DNA of 39,129 bases from Gemmatimonadota bacterium. Its GTDB lineage: Bacteria > Gemmatimonadota > Gemmatimonadetes > Gemmatimonadales > Gemmatimonadaceae. Within the stretch, counting starts at the first letter, position 1. The number at the start of each line of letters is the position of its first letter. Both the position numbers and the translations under genes were made by a program. The notes beneath the pieces were generated by a model. That model saw only the letters and a list, made by a program, of their open reading frames with translations. It was not told where the DNA came from and did not search any database. The stretch is taken from positions 6,774-45,902 of the forward strand of contig QHUA01000003.1 in assembly GCA_003221805.1 (NCBI GenBank), written 5' to 3'. Shown one piece after another: positions 15,717 to 24,784 of this stretch.

Positions 15717-16771
15717 TGTTTCTCCTTCGCCCCGATCATCTGCCGCACCATCTCCGCAAAAACCGCCACATCCTCGGCGGTCGTGTCGAAAGAAGTGATG
15801 AGCCGCACTTCCGAGGTTTTCTCGTTCCAGACGTGAAAAGGCCACTGCGCCTGGAGTGCGGGAATTACTGCCGGGGGGAACGTCGCGAATACTTCGTTTG
15901 CCTCTACCTGTTGCGTCAGGTGGACGCTCGCGATGCTCCCGAGCTCGGCAGCCATTAGCCGGGCCATCTTGTTGGCGTGCATTGCACTTCTCTTCCAGAG
16001 ATCGTCGCTGAGCAGCGCGTTAAACTGGGCGGCGATGAAGCGCATCTTCGAGGCTAGCTGCATTCCCTGCATGCGCTTGAACTCGAAATCGTTCGCCAGG
16101 ACCTGCTTGAAGAAAACCACCGCTTCACCGGCGACGAGCCCGTTCTTGGTACCGCCGAACGAAAGCGCATCGACCCCCGACCCACTGGTGATCGCCGTCA
16201 GCGGAACATCCAGATAGGCGGCTGCGTTGAAGATCCGCGCGCCATCCATATGCAGCAGCAGCGAATGCGTGTGCGCATAATCAGCGATGACCCGAATTTC
16301 CTGCGGGGCGTAAACCGTACCATATTCCGTGGCTTGCGTGATGGAGATGGCCCGCGGCTGCACATGGTGCTCATTGCCGATGTCGTGCAGGTGCTCACGA
16401 ATTCCAGCGACGGTGATTTTGCCGTTGGGAGATGGGACCGTCAGCAGCTTGCAGCCGATGTGTTTCTCTGCGGCAGCGCATTCCGAGGTGTAGACGTGGG
16501 CGGTCTCGGCGCAGATGACCCCCTGATGGGACTGCACCATGCTGTTCAGACAGAGTACGTTCGCCGCCGTGCCGCTGAAAACCAGAAACACCTCGGCGTC
16601 TTCGCCAAGAGCGGCACGGATTCGGTCTTCAGCTTCGCGGGTGTACGGATCGTCACCGTACGCTGGAACGTGTCCGACGTTCGCGGCCGACATCGCCGCT
16701 AGAACTTCGGGGTGAACTCCCGCCCAATTGTCACTGGCGAATGCGCGTCCGGGCTTTTTCTCTTGCCGCAT
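15707..16771 (-). CDS. ltaE: Low-specificity threonine aldolase
   Basis: This 354-residue PLP-dependent enzyme of fold type I splits threonine or allo-threonine into glycine and acetaldehyde. It begins at ATG 16771 (MRQEKKPGRAFASDNWAGVH). ASDNWAGVHPEVLAAM and the GHVPAYGDDPYT segment are family typical. HMDGARIFNAAA at 174-185 contacts PLP, and the Schiff-base lysine is Lys209 in SFGGTKNGL. The frame is open far upstream because the heptamer repeat there lacks stop codons; those residues are not part of the protein. The 5' leader is the C/T-rich arm (in message sense) of that array. SDR follows with a 10-bp overlap. Confidence 0.92.
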   Translation of the reverse strand: MRQEKKPGRAFASDNWAGVHPEVLAAMSAANVGHVPAYGDDPYTREAEDRIRAALGEDAEVFLVFSGTAANVLCLNSMVQSHQGVICAETAHVYTSECAAAEKHIGCKLLTVPSPNGKITVAGIREHLHDIGNEHHVQPRAISITQATEYGTVYAPQEIRVIADYAHTHSLLLHMDGARIFNAAAYLDVPLTAITSGSGVDALSFGGTKNGLVAGEAVVFFKQVLANDFEFKRMQGMQLASKMRFIAAQFNALLSDDLWKRSAMHANKMARLMAAELGSIASVHLTQQVEANEVFATFPPAVIPALQAQWPFHVWNEKTSEVRLITSFDTTAEDVAVFAEMVRQMIGAKEKQWT

Positions 16772-16786
16772 CAGCCTACGATAACT

Positions 16787-16912
16787 GGGGGAAGAGGGAA
16801 GCGGGAAGAGGGACGCGGGATGTGGGCTGAGGTCGGTTTGCCGCTCGCCTTTCCCGCTTCCGCTTCCCGCTTCCCGCTTCCCGCTTCCCGCTTCCCGCTT
16901 CCCGCTTCCCGC
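16787..16912. repeat. Inverted array of GCGGGAA/TTCCCGC heptamers
   Basis: The left arm (16787-16828) is six heptamers of form GNGGGNN (GGGGGAA, GAGGGAA, GCGGGAA, GAGGGAC, GCGGGAT, GTGGGCT). The right arm (16851-16912) is TTCCCGC, a 6-mer variant TTCCGC, then seven perfect TTCCCGC copies. TTCCCGC is the exact complement of GCGGGAA, so the arms can fold back. The right arm ends 2 bp from the dnaE2 stop codon; the left arm ends 15 bp from the threonine aldolase start. Read in the sense of transcription (minus strand), the G-rich arm follows the dnaE2 stop codon and the C/T-rich arm precedes the next start, the same polarity as the array at 1971-2148. Confidence 0.92.
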
Positions 16913-16914
16913 CT

Positions 16915-19900
16915 CTAGTGGAAATCCCGACTGGCGTGAACCAGTTCCCTCACCTTCAGCTCGCTGAACTTTCTGCCGATGACGTTCCGCACGCCGTCGT
17001 CGCGCTCGAACTTCCCTTCCACCATCACGAAGGTCGAGAACCTCACCACCTCGGAATATTCCTCGGCCATTTTCTTGGAGACGATCACGTTGATGAAGCC
17101 GTGCTCGTCTTCCATCAACAGGAAGATGGTTCCTTTCGCGCTCTGCGGCTGCTGACGAATCGTCACCAGGCCAGCGGTGGTGATCCACTCGCCGCCTTTG
17201 AGCTTCTCCAGCTGCTTCGAGTCGAGGACTCCGGCGTGACGGAGCTTCTGCCGCAGGTGCTCCATCGGATGACCACTGACACTGATGCCGACGGAGAAAT
17301 AGTCGAGAAAGATCAGCTCGTCGCGTGAGAGGGGGCGCGGGTCGTACGATGTCTCTCGCGCCGGAGCGAGCGGCAAAGTGTCACCGACAGAGCGCATCGC
17401 CACCCACGCCGCGCGGCGACGATCCGGCTCCCAGCAGCCGAACGCGCCAGCACGCGCCAGCTGCAACGCGTCGGTTCGCTGCAGTTTCGCCCGTTGTATG
17501 ACGTCGTCGATCGACGTGAACCGATCCCACCCTCTGGCAGTCTTCAGTGCCTCGAGAGATTTCTCGCCCAGTCCACGGATGTGCCGCCAGCCGATACGCA
17601 GCGCCGGCCGGTCCGGATTGTCGGTCGGCTCCGTGGTGCACTCCCAGTCGCCCTCGCGCATGCAGGGCGGCAAGACTTTTAAACCGTGGCGGCGAGCATC
17701 GTGTATCAATGTTGACGGCGGATAGAATCCCATCGGATACGAGTTGAGCAGTCCGGCGTAGAACTCCGCCGTATAGTGCGCCTTGAGATATCCGGTCGCA
17801 TATGCAATCAGCGCGAAGCTCCAGGCGTGCGATTCAGGAAATCCGTAGTTCGCAAAGCTCTTGAGATCCTCGGCAATCCTCGTGGCGATGGACTCCTCAA
17901 CTCCCCGCTCCACCATCCGCGTGCGCAACTGCTCGAGCACCCGATGCAGCTTCTCTACTTTGCGGATGTGACCCATCGTGCGACGCAGCTCGTCCGCCTG
18001 CGCCGCCGAGTAGCCGCCGAGCTTCATGGCGATCGCCATCGCCTGCTCCTGGAAGATCGGAATTCCCTGCGTGCGCTTGAGAATCGGCTCCAGATCCGGA
18101 TGCAGATACGTCACGGGCTCCAGTCCACGCCGCCTCGCCGTGTACGGATGGACGAAGTTCGCCTGGATGGGGCCGGGACGAATCAGCGCCACTTGCACCA
18201 CGATGTCGTACAACCGCTCCGGCTTCGTATGTAGCACAGATGCGATCTGCGCCCTGCTCTCGATCTGGAACGTTCCGATCGTCTCACCGGTGGCGATGAG
18301 ATTGTAGGTCGCCTCGTCATCCGGCGGCAGCTTGTACATCTCGGGTCGAGTGCCGGTGCGCACCTCGATCATGTCGAAGGCGCGTCTCACCAGCGACAGC
18401 GCACCCAGCCCGAGGAAATCGAACTTGGGAATTCCAACAGCGTCGAGATCATCCTTGTCGAACTGGATGATGGTGCGACCCATCGTCGTATGCTCGACCG
18501 GCAAATAGTCGCCGAGTAAAGCAGACGACAAAACGAATCCACCGACGTGCGTCGAGCGCAGGCGTGGCACTCCCTCGAATGCAGCCATCGCGGCGAGAGT
18601 CGCTCGGCCACGTGGATTGTCGAAATCGATCCCCAGCTTCGGCGCCAATTCCTCCTCGACGTGCTTCGCTCCCTCGGCCGGATCGCTCCAGTGAATTCGC
18701 TTGGAGATTTTATCCGCCATCTCCACCGGGTAACCGAAGGCGCGCATCGAATCGCGAATTGCGTTCGGCCCGCGGTACATCTGGATGATGCAGGTGATCG
18801 CCGCCTGAGCGCGATTGTATTTCTCGTAGACGTAGTCGAGCACTTCCTCCCGCCGGTCGTGCTCGATGTCGACGTCGATGTCGGGCGCCTCGGTCTGGCC
18901 ATCGACGCGAATCTCCGACAGAAATCGCTCAAATAAAAGGCCGTGCCGCACCGGATCCACCGCCGTGATTGCGAGGCAGTAGGCCACCGCTGAATTCGCG
19001 GCGCTGCCGCGTCCCTGGCAGAGAATTCCCTTCCCCTTGGCGAAGTGCACCGCGTCCCACATCACTAAGAAAAACCCAGCAAAGCCGAGATTCCCTATGA
19101 CTCGCAGTTCGTGCTCGAGCTGCGCGGTCTGCTTCTCATCGACCTCGCCCCATCGCTCTCTCGCACCTTCGAAAACTTTCTCGCGCAGGAAGGTGTCGTC
19201 GTTATAACCGGCAGGAACAGGGAACCGGGGCAACGGTGGGCGAACCCACGCGAGATTGAAATCGCATTCGGCTGCGATGCGCTCGCTCTCCCGCAATCCC
19301 GATTCGCGACCTTTCCAGCGCTCCGCCATATCCTCTGGAGAGGCCAGTCGCCACTCACCATTCGGATGCAGCAGACCGCGGGCAACGGCATCGTCGATCG
19401 TCGTGTCGTAACGCAGCGACGTGAGAACATCGTGAACGAGCCGGCTGTCGTTGTCGATGTAGCGCGGCTCCTGACAAATCACCCACGGCACGCGATGTCG
19501 CTCGGCGAGCTCGATCAGCGCCGCCGCCAGCGCCGCTTCGTTCCCACTGGTGTGATGCAGCTGCACTTCGACGGCGAGCCTGTCGCCGAAAACTTCCCGC
19601 CACTGGCAGAGCGTGCGCTCTGCTCCCTTGAAGTCGTTATCGCGGAGACATGATGCGACCGGCCCTGATGCAGGACCGGTCAGCACCTGAACTCCTTCAC
19701 TCCGCTCCGCTACCTGCTGCCAGGAGATGCGCGGCCGTCCCCGCGTTTTCTTTCCATCTCCCTTCTTCCACGTCGAGAGCTCGCCCACCCGCGATCGGGT
19801 GACGAGAGAGGCGACGTTGTTGAACCCTGTTCTGCTGCGCGCCAAAAAAGCGACCGGACAGCCATCGACGTTAAGTTCGGCGCCGACGATCGGTCTGACA

Positions 19901-20073
19901 TTCTGCCGTCGCGCTTCCAATCCGAATCGAACAATTCCACCCAGATCGGCGGTATCAGTGATGCCGATGGCGCTGTAGCCAAGGCTTGCGGCACGGGTGA
20001 CTAAGGCTTCGGGTGAAGCGCCGCCATCGCCGAAAGAGAACGCCGTGTGGGCTCTGAGCTCGACGAATCCCAT
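16915..20073 (-). CDS. dnaE2: Error-prone DNA polymerase DnaE2
   Basis: This 1052-residue C-family polymerase, counted from ATG 20073 (MGFVELRAHTAFSFGDGG), is the catalytic subunit of the ImuA/ImuB/DnaE2 translesion mutasome. The PHP domain occupies the first 220 residues or so. The catalytic aspartates are kept: APDIDVDIEHDRRE near residue 398 gives two, and KFDFLGLG near 551 the third. The helix-hairpin-helix part (GWRHIRGLGEKSLEALK) and the OB fold (AKGTIFLLMEDEHGFINVIV) follow. The protein ends in SRDFH, the usual DnaE2 terminus. The frame extends upstream but the promoter lies there, so ATG 20073 is the start. The TATAAA -10 box is 7 nt before this ATG, which predicts a leaderless message. 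In many bacteria dnaE2 follows imuA-imuB; here it is alone. Confidence 0.95.
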   Translation of the reverse strand: MGFVELRAHTAFSFGDGGASPEALVTRAASLGYSAIGITDTADLGGIVRFGLEARRQNVRPIVGAELNVDGCPVAFLARSRTGFNNVASLVTRSRVGELSTWKKGDGKKTRGRPRISWQQVAERSEGVQVLTGPASGPVASCLRDNDFKGAERTLCQWREVFGDRLAVEVQLHHTSGNEAALAAALIELAERHRVPWVICQEPRYIDNDSRLVHDVLTSLRYDTTIDDAVARGLLHPNGEWRLASPEDMAERWKGRESGLRESERIAAECDFNLAWVRPPLPRFPVPAGYNDDTFLREKVFEGARERWGEVDEKQTAQLEHELRVIGNLGFAGFFLVMWDAVHFAKGKGILCQGRGSAANSAVAYCLAITAVDPVRHGLLFERFLSEIRVDGQTEAPDIDVDIEHDRREEVLDYVYEKYNRAQAAITCIIQMYRGPNAIRDSMRAFGYPVEMADKISKRIHWSDPAEGAKHVEEELAPKLGIDFDNPRGRATLAAMAAFEGVPRLRSTHVGGFVLSSALLGDYLPVEHTTMGRTIIQFDKDDLDAVGIPKFDFLGLGALSLVRRAFDMIEVRTGTRPEMYKLPPDDEATYNLIATGETIGTFQIESRAQIASVLHTKPERLYDIVVQVALIRPGPIQANFVHPYTARRRGLEPVTYLHPDLEPILKRTQGIPIFQEQAMAIAMKLGGYSAAQADELRRTMGHIRKVEKLHRVLEQLRTRMVERGVEESIATRIAEDLKSFANYGFPESHAWSFALIAYATGYLKAHYTAEFYAGLLNSYPMGFYPPSTLIHDARRHGLKVLPPCMREGDWECTTEPTDNPDRPALRIGWRHIRGLGEKSLEALKTARGWDRFTSIDDVIQRAKLQRTDALQLARAGAFGCWEPDRRRAAWVAMRSVGDTLPLAPARETSYDPRPLSRDELIFLDYFSVGISVSGHPMEHLRQKLRHAGVLDSKQLEKLKGGEWITTAGLVTIRQQPQSAKGTIFLLMEDEHGFINVIVSKKMAEEYSEVVRFSTFVMVEGKFERDDGVRNVIGRKFSELKVRELVHASRDFH

Positions 20074-20080
20074 GCTCCAG

Positions 20081-20107
20081 TTTATACCCGAACATATCCC
20101 GAAGCAA
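20081..20107 (-). promoter_or_regulatory. dnaE2 promoter with TTCGGG direct-repeat operator
   Basis: On the minus strand TTGCTT (20107-20102) and TATAAA (20086-20081) are 15 bp apart. The spacer holds TTCGGG (20103-20098, overlapping the -35 box) and TTCGGG (20092-20087), starting 11 bp apart: TTCGGGATATGTTCGGG. The same 17-mer occurs at imuA and a variant at imuB. The -10 box is 7 nt from the ATG, so the transcription start should fall at or next to the start codon. Confidence 0.8.
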
Positions 20108-20118
20108 GAGGGAGTTTT

Positions 20119-20147
20119 TTGCGATTCGGGCAGGGAGCGCGTAATAG
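20119..20147 (+). promoter_or_regulatory. Candidate promoter of the DUF2723 gene
   Basis: TTGCGA (20119-20124) and TAATAG (20142-20147) are separated by 17 bp, in the 148-bp divergent gap with dnaE2. One TTCGGG half-site directly follows the -35 box, as in the mutasome promoters, but there is no second copy 11 bp on. TAAAAT at 20180-20185 is an alternative -10 box. Confidence 0.35.
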
Positions 20148-20221
20148 GATGCGCGAACGCATCTCGGCCCACGGGTGACTAAAATTCATCGTCCGACCAA
20201 CACCGAAATCTCCACCACATA

Positions 20222-22513
20222 ATGGCAACGAAAGTCTCTCCAGTCAGTTCGAGCCGAAACGACTACCAGCCGGCCAGCAAAGCTTCTGCTTCAGTCCGCT
20301 CAGACGAGAGCGGCTACAAGCCTTCGTACGTTCCAGCCGCGATCGCAGCGGCGCTCGTCTTCATTCTCTACCTCGTCACACTGGCGCCCTCGGTGGCGAT
20401 GTGGGACACCGGCGAGTACATGGCCGCGGTAAAAGTTCTCGGCATTCCGCATCCGCCGGGCAATCCGTTCTTCGTCCTGCTCGGCCACGCCTTCGCTTCG
20501 TTGCCGATTCCGGTTTCTTACGCCGCGCGCATCAACATCATGGCCGCGCTTGCCAGCGCATTGTCGGCCGGGCTCTGGTTTCTCATTGCCGAGCGAATCG
20601 TGGCGCGCTGGATCGACGAGAAATGGCGGCGGCTGGTGGTCGCCAGTCTCGCCACGCTGATCGGTGCGACCGCGTTCACCGTCTGGAATCAGTCGGTCGT
20701 CAACGAAAAGGTCTACACCATGTCGCTGCTGTTCTTCACGATCGTCTCGTGGATCGTCATCGAGTGGATCGAGGAGCCCGACGCGCCAGGAGCCGATCGC
20801 CTCATCGTGCTGGTCTGCTTTCTACTCGGCCTCGGTTACGCGAATCACCCGGCAGGATTTCTTCCGCTTCCGGCGGCTGGTCTGGCGCTGCTCGTCACAC
20901 ACTGGCGCACGATTCTGCGTTGGAGGCTGGTTCTCGTTTGCCTTGGCGCGCTGATTCTTGGCCTGACGCCGTTCATCTTCGAGCCTGTTCGCGCCGCTTA
21001 TTTCCCGCCGATCAACGAAGGCGCGCCGACGGCGTGCGAGACGAAGCTCGAGGCGAGCTGCACGTTCACCAAGCTCACAGAAGATCGGTTGATGGCGAAC
21101 ATCAATCGCGAGCAGTACGGACAAAAGCTGGAGCGCGGAGCTTCGTATCCGGCCCAGGTCGGGATGTGGTGGCTGTACTTCAAGTGGCAGTGGCTGCGCG
21201 ATGAACATCAGGTGATGCAAGGTCTCCAGTTCGTCATCGCGTTCCTCTTCCTCGGACTTGGATTGCTAGGCGGATACGTGCATTGGGAACGAGACCGAAG
21301 GACATTCTGGTATTTCGGTCCGCTGATGTTCACGATGACGCTGGCGCTGATCTACTATCTGAACTTCAAGTACGGCTGGTCGCAGGACCCGGATCTCGGC
21401 AACAGCGTCGCGCGCGAAGTCCGTGACCGTGACTACTTCTACATCTGGAGCTTTTCCGCCTGGGGAGTCTGGGCGGCAATCGGGTTGAGCTTCCTGTGGG
21501 AGCAGCTGGCGTTAGTGATCGGCGGCGAAGCCAAAGCCAACGGGAAAACCGCACCAGAAAAGACGCCAGGGCGAACGCAACCCGCTGTGGCCAGCGGCCC
21601 ATGGCTGTCGCGGCGCAGTTTTCTGCTCGCAGCGCCGATACTTCTCATCGCGCTCATTCCGCTGGTGTCGAACTGGAAATACGCATCGCGCGCCGGTCAC
21701 TACTTCACTCAGCAATGGGCTCACGATTACCTCAATTCGCTCGAGCCGTACGCCATCGTCATCACCAACGGCGATAACGACACCTTCCCTCTCTGGTATG
21801 CACAGGAGGTCGAGGGCGTTCGTCGCGACGTAACCGTTGCGGTCACGACTTATCTCGACACCGACTGGTTCGTACGACAGATGATCCGCCGCCCGGTGGA
21901 GACGTACGACGCCGCTAAAGGCCCCGCGATATACCGCGACAAAGTGTGGAAGAAGCCGTCGGGTCCGCCTCTCAAGATGACGTTCGCGGAAGCGGACGCA
22001 ATTCCTGAATACATACAGATCAACCAGCCGCAGATCTTCCGACAGGGTAACATCACACTCAACATCGAGCCGGGATATCTCGTCCGCGATCAGCTGGTGC
22101 TGCTGCGACTGATCAAAGACGCTTTCCCGGAGCGGCCGATTTATGTCTCGACCGGTGGAGGAGCGGGGCTACATCTCGAGCCCTATCTGCTGTCACAGGG
22201 CTTCGTCCAAAAACTGGTGGATCACCCGATCCAGGATACGGCGGAGACGCCGCACATCCTCGGGTATAACGTGGACCTGCCACGCACGAAAGCACTGTGG
22301 GACACCGTTTATCACGCGCCGGAGGCTCTGATCAAGGAAGGCGACTGGATCGATCGCGCCTCGTTCGGCATCCCTTACACCTACGCATTCACCGGAGCCG
22401 TGCTGAATGAAGCGCTGAAGGCGCGCGGCGATGTGAAGGGCGGCGAAGCGGTAATGAATCGCGTCAGGCAGATCGTCAAAGCTGCGCGCATCGAGAATTT
22501 TCCGGGGATCTGA
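20222..22513 (+). CDS. DUF2723 multi-pass membrane protein (GT-C-like)
   Basis: This 763-residue protein has a polar Ser-rich N-terminus (about 1-35), then some ten membrane helices to about residue 480. The first loop contains SVAMWDTGEYMAA, the acidic motif expected for a GT-C-type glycosyltransferase, followed by HPPGNPFFVLLGHAF. The C-terminal soluble half contains ITNGDNDTFPLWYAQEVEGV and TYLDTDWFVRQM, segments that I recognise as hallmarks of the DUF2723 family, well represented in Bacteroidota and Gemmatimonadota. A role in transferring sugar from a lipid carrier to exported proteins or glycans is plausible from the GT-C fold but is inference. It is divergent from dnaE2 and convergent with the hydrolase gene 17 nt downstream; a small CCGTC/GACGG hairpin (22518-22530) lies in that gap. 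Confidence 0.88.
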   Translation: MATKVSPVSSSRNDYQPASKASASVRSDESGYKPSYVPAAIAAALVFILYLVTLAPSVAMWDTGEYMAAVKVLGIPHPPGNPFFVLLGHAFASLPIPVSYAARINIMAALASALSAGLWFLIAERIVARWIDEKWRRLVVASLATLIGATAFTVWNQSVVNEKVYTMSLLFFTIVSWIVIEWIEEPDAPGADRLIVLVCFLLGLGYANHPAGFLPLPAAGLALLVTHWRTILRWRLVLVCLGALILGLTPFIFEPVRAAYFPPINEGAPTACETKLEASCTFTKLTEDRLMANINREQYGQKLERGASYPAQVGMWWLYFKWQWLRDEHQVMQGLQFVIAFLFLGLGLLGGYVHWERDRRTFWYFGPLMFTMTLALIYYLNFKYGWSQDPDLGNSVAREVRDRDYFYIWSFSAWGVWAAIGLSFLWEQLALVIGGEAKANGKTAPEKTPGRTQPAVASGPWLSRRSFLLAAPILLIALIPLVSNWKYASRAGHYFTQQWAHDYLNSLEPYAIVITNGDNDTFPLWYAQEVEGVRRDVTVAVTTYLDTDWFVRQMIRRPVETYDAAKGPAIYRDKVWKKPSGPPLKMTFAEADAIPEYIQINQPQIFRQGNITLNIEPGYLVRDQLVLLRLIKDAFPERPIYVSTGGGAGLHLEPYLLSQGFVQKLVDHPIQDTAETPHILGYNVDLPRTKALWDTVYHAPEALIKEGDWIDRASFGIPYTYAFTGAVLNEALKARGDVKGGEAVMNRVRQIVKAARIENFPGI

Positions 22514-22530
22514 GCTCCCGTCAGCGACGG

Positions 22531-24573
22531 TTACTTCGTCCGCAGTCCGTATCGGTTCCAGACATCGATCATCCGGTTCCTTGCTGTCGTAGAATCCTCC
22601 GGCAGCAGGAATCGGCGCGCGATGAGAGACGACAGAGATTGGTCGACGCGCTGCAGGAATCGCGTCCTATCGCCGTAAAGCGCCTCGATGCTCGGACGCG
22701 AATCGTCGCTCGCCCGTCGCTCGACTTCCGTCCTCGGGAGTGGTATGAACGTCCCGCGAAAGCTCACCAGTCGGTCAGTTGCCGCCGGCATTCCGGTGCG
22801 AAGCTGCCACGGATAGTACGTCGCCAGCGGCGCAACTATCTCGATGCTGCGGATTCCGCCGAGCTCATTGCCGACGGAATCGACGCGCGACACGAATAGT
22901 AAGTAGGGTGCGCCAAGGGTCGGCGGCTCGCGGTCGATGATGCCAAGACTCCAGCGCGGACCGAAGTCCATTCGATACGGCTGATTGGGAATTCGAGCCA
23001 CCGGCAGATTCGGAATTCTGGGAAACTGCACGTCGGCGGGACGGACGAGGGTTTCCTGCGCGAGCGTGGGGTATGTCGATGCCGGCGGTTCCTTGTTCAA
23101 AGACACCCAGTCGATCAGCGACGACATCAACGCTCTCAACGCCAGGCGCTGATCGAGCGGATCTCCACGGTACCCGCTCGTGCCGCTGATTTGCTCGGAA
23201 TCGGGGAGCGGCCACGCGGACGGACTCGAATGTTGCGCCGACGAGATTACATAGCGTCGCTCAGTGGGGAGAAACCCGACATCCCGTTTTCCGTCGGGCG
23301 TGGTGTGGGTGAGCGAAGCAGCGCGTCCCCAGTACTCGTGCCCACCGTCGACGTAGAAAACCCTGGTCGCGCTGGAGCCGCGAAGATTGTCGCGCAGTCC
23401 GGCGCGCTGGCCGGTAACTGGGTCACTTGTCGGAACGCTGGTGAATGGAAAGACATCGGTCGGATAAAAGAACGTCGAATACGGCTGTGCATCGCGCGAC
23501 GGTTGTGCAAAGCGATGGTTGAAGCTGCCGCGTCCGGCGCCGGCGGTGTGAGCGAAGAAGCCGTCAAACGCGACACGACCCCGCTCGTCGGCGTTGAAAC
23601 CCTGATAGAGGTAGTGGCGGATGAATCTGCCCGTCTGCGAAACGCCGTACCCGATCCCGTACCGAACGTGCGCGATGGCCGATGAATCGTATTTGAGATA
23701 CGACATGATGTCGCGCACGGCGGCGAGACCCGTGCCGACCACCACTGGATCCTTGGCGCGATAAACGACCTCGTAGATTTTGCCCGGCGTGAACCCGTTC
23801 GCCATGTAAACCGATCGCGGATCGGCGACCGCTATCCCCGCGCTCAGTCGCGCAAACTGCCATTCGTTTCGCGGCACGATTGTGCGCGGTCCGGTTGGAC
23901 TGTCGCGGACGGTGAGCCTGTTGATGCGATCGCTCGGATTGGCGACGGGATAGCCGACCGCGGCGCCGAGGAAATGGCCGAGCGGAATCGTCCTGGTGGG
24001 AGCGTCGATGGTGATGTCGCTCCGCACCAGGCCGGTGATGGGACGCGCCGGCGAGCCGACGCGCGGCGGCTGGAAATGCAGTGAGTTCGCCCCGGGCGGA
24101 ACGTCCCACTGCCAGCCGAGCGCGACGATGGTGACGCCACGCTTCATGAGCAACGCGTCGCCGTAGAAATCCGCCGCCAGCGGTGACGAGCGCACGTTTC
24201 TGTCGAGATTGAAGACGAAGGTGGTCAAGCCTCCCCGATTGACGATGTCGACGACGGCGAGATCCGCGGCCGTGGCGTCTTTTGGCCGCAGCATGACGAA
24301 CTCACTCACGGCTTCGACTTCGCCATTGGAATTTCGCGGCGCCAGCTGCAGGTCGACTATCTGAGCGTTGGCCGGATTGGCAGGATCGAACGCGAAGTAC
24401 ACCCGCCCCGCGATGCGCTCATAGGTTCGACCGGCGAAGGTGCCGCTGATGTCGGCGCGGGAAATTATTTCGATGCGAACCACTCGCGCCGACGCGCTCG
24501 CCGCGCCGAGACACAGCGCGGCCACGATCAACAGTGAGAATGCGAGGTTTCGGAGGCCCGTGGTTGATTTCAT
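22531..24573 (-). CDS. Secreted alpha/beta hydrolase domain protein
   Basis: This 680-residue protein starts with a Sec signal peptide (basic MKSTTGLRN, hydrophobic core FSLLIVAALCLGA, AxA-like cleavage near residue 29). The mature part resembles the large alpha/beta-hydrolase_10 type family. The nucleophile elbow is GYGVSQTGRF near residue 311 (Gly-x-Ser-x-x-Gly), followed by HYLYQGFNADERGRVAFDGF. A His candidate lies in VISSAQHSSPSAWPLP. It is likely an exported esterase or related hydrolase; the substrate is unknown. ATG 24573 is well supported by the signal peptide. The 211-bp gap upstream is almost filled by a 190-bp inverted-repeat element, so its promoter must lie in or beyond that element. 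Confidence 0.85.
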   Translation of the reverse strand: MKSTTGLRNLAFSLLIVAALCLGAASASARVVRIEIISRADISGTFAGRTYERIAGRVYFAFDPANPANAQIVDLQLAPRNSNGEVEAVSEFVMLRPKDATAADLAVVDIVNRGGLTTFVFNLDRNVRSSPLAADFYGDALLMKRGVTIVALGWQWDVPPGANSLHFQPPRVGSPARPITGLVRSDITIDAPTRTIPLGHFLGAAVGYPVANPSDRINRLTVRDSPTGPRTIVPRNEWQFARLSAGIAVADPRSVYMANGFTPGKIYEVVYRAKDPVVVGTGLAAVRDIMSYLKYDSSAIAHVRYGIGYGVSQTGRFIRHYLYQGFNADERGRVAFDGFFAHTAGAGRGSFNHRFAQPSRDAQPYSTFFYPTDVFPFTSVPTSDPVTGQRAGLRDNLRGSSATRVFYVDGGHEYWGRAASLTHTTPDGKRDVGFLPTERRYVISSAQHSSPSAWPLPDSEQISGTSGYRGDPLDQRLALRALMSSLIDWVSLNKEPPASTYPTLAQETLVRPADVQFPRIPNLPVARIPNQPYRMDFGPRWSLGIIDREPPTLGAPYLLFVSRVDSVGNELGGIRSIEIVAPLATYYPWQLRTGMPAATDRLVSFRGTFIPLPRTEVERRASDDSRPSIEALYGDRTRFLQRVDQSLSSLIARRFLLPEDSTTARNRMIDVWNRYGLRTK

Positions 24574-24592
24574 GGTCTAGTGGACTGGAGAG

Positions 24593-24782
24593 AAACTACA
24601 ACTGAACGGGTGCGAGGTGTGAGAAGTTTAGTTATCAGGTGTCAGTTCACTACGCCCTGACTTACCTCCGCGCGTGATAGCCACTGCTTGTGCTTGGAAT
24701 GGCGCTTAGAGACGTCACGACGTCGTGAACTGAGAACTGGGAACTATGCCACTCACACCTCGCACCCGTTCAGTTGCAGTTT
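24593..24782. repeat. 190-bp inverted-repeat (MITE-like) element
   Basis: The terminal arms 24593-24623 and 24752-24782 are inverted complements over 31 bp with one mismatch; the core is AACTGAACGGGTGCGAGG. An inner pair, CAGTTCACTACG (24643-24654) and CGTCGTGAACTG (24721-24732), adds 11 of 12 bp, so the whole element can fold into a long hairpin. Three GAACTNN heptamers run from 24727 to 24747. No ORF lies inside. It fills the gap between the imuB stop codon (24785) and the hydrolase start (24573). A diverged single arm is found at 14943-15000. Confidence 0.85.
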
Positions 24783-24784
24783 TG

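Noticed and set aside
16851-16912. CRISPR-like tandem array
   Set aside because: The unit is 7 bp with no spacers and there are no cas genes. It is a simple heptamer tandem repeat.
16772-17188. N-terminal extension of threonine aldolase by 139 residues with GSGKREA repeats
   Set aside because: The frame is open only because the heptamer array lacks stop codons and because it runs antisense-free through the end of dnaE2. The family begins at MRQEKKPGRAFASDNWAG.
22518-22530. Small CCGTC/GACGG hairpin between the convergent DUF2723 and hydrolase genes as a terminator
   Set aside because: The stem is only 5 bp and no T-tract follows on either strand, so it is noted but not called.
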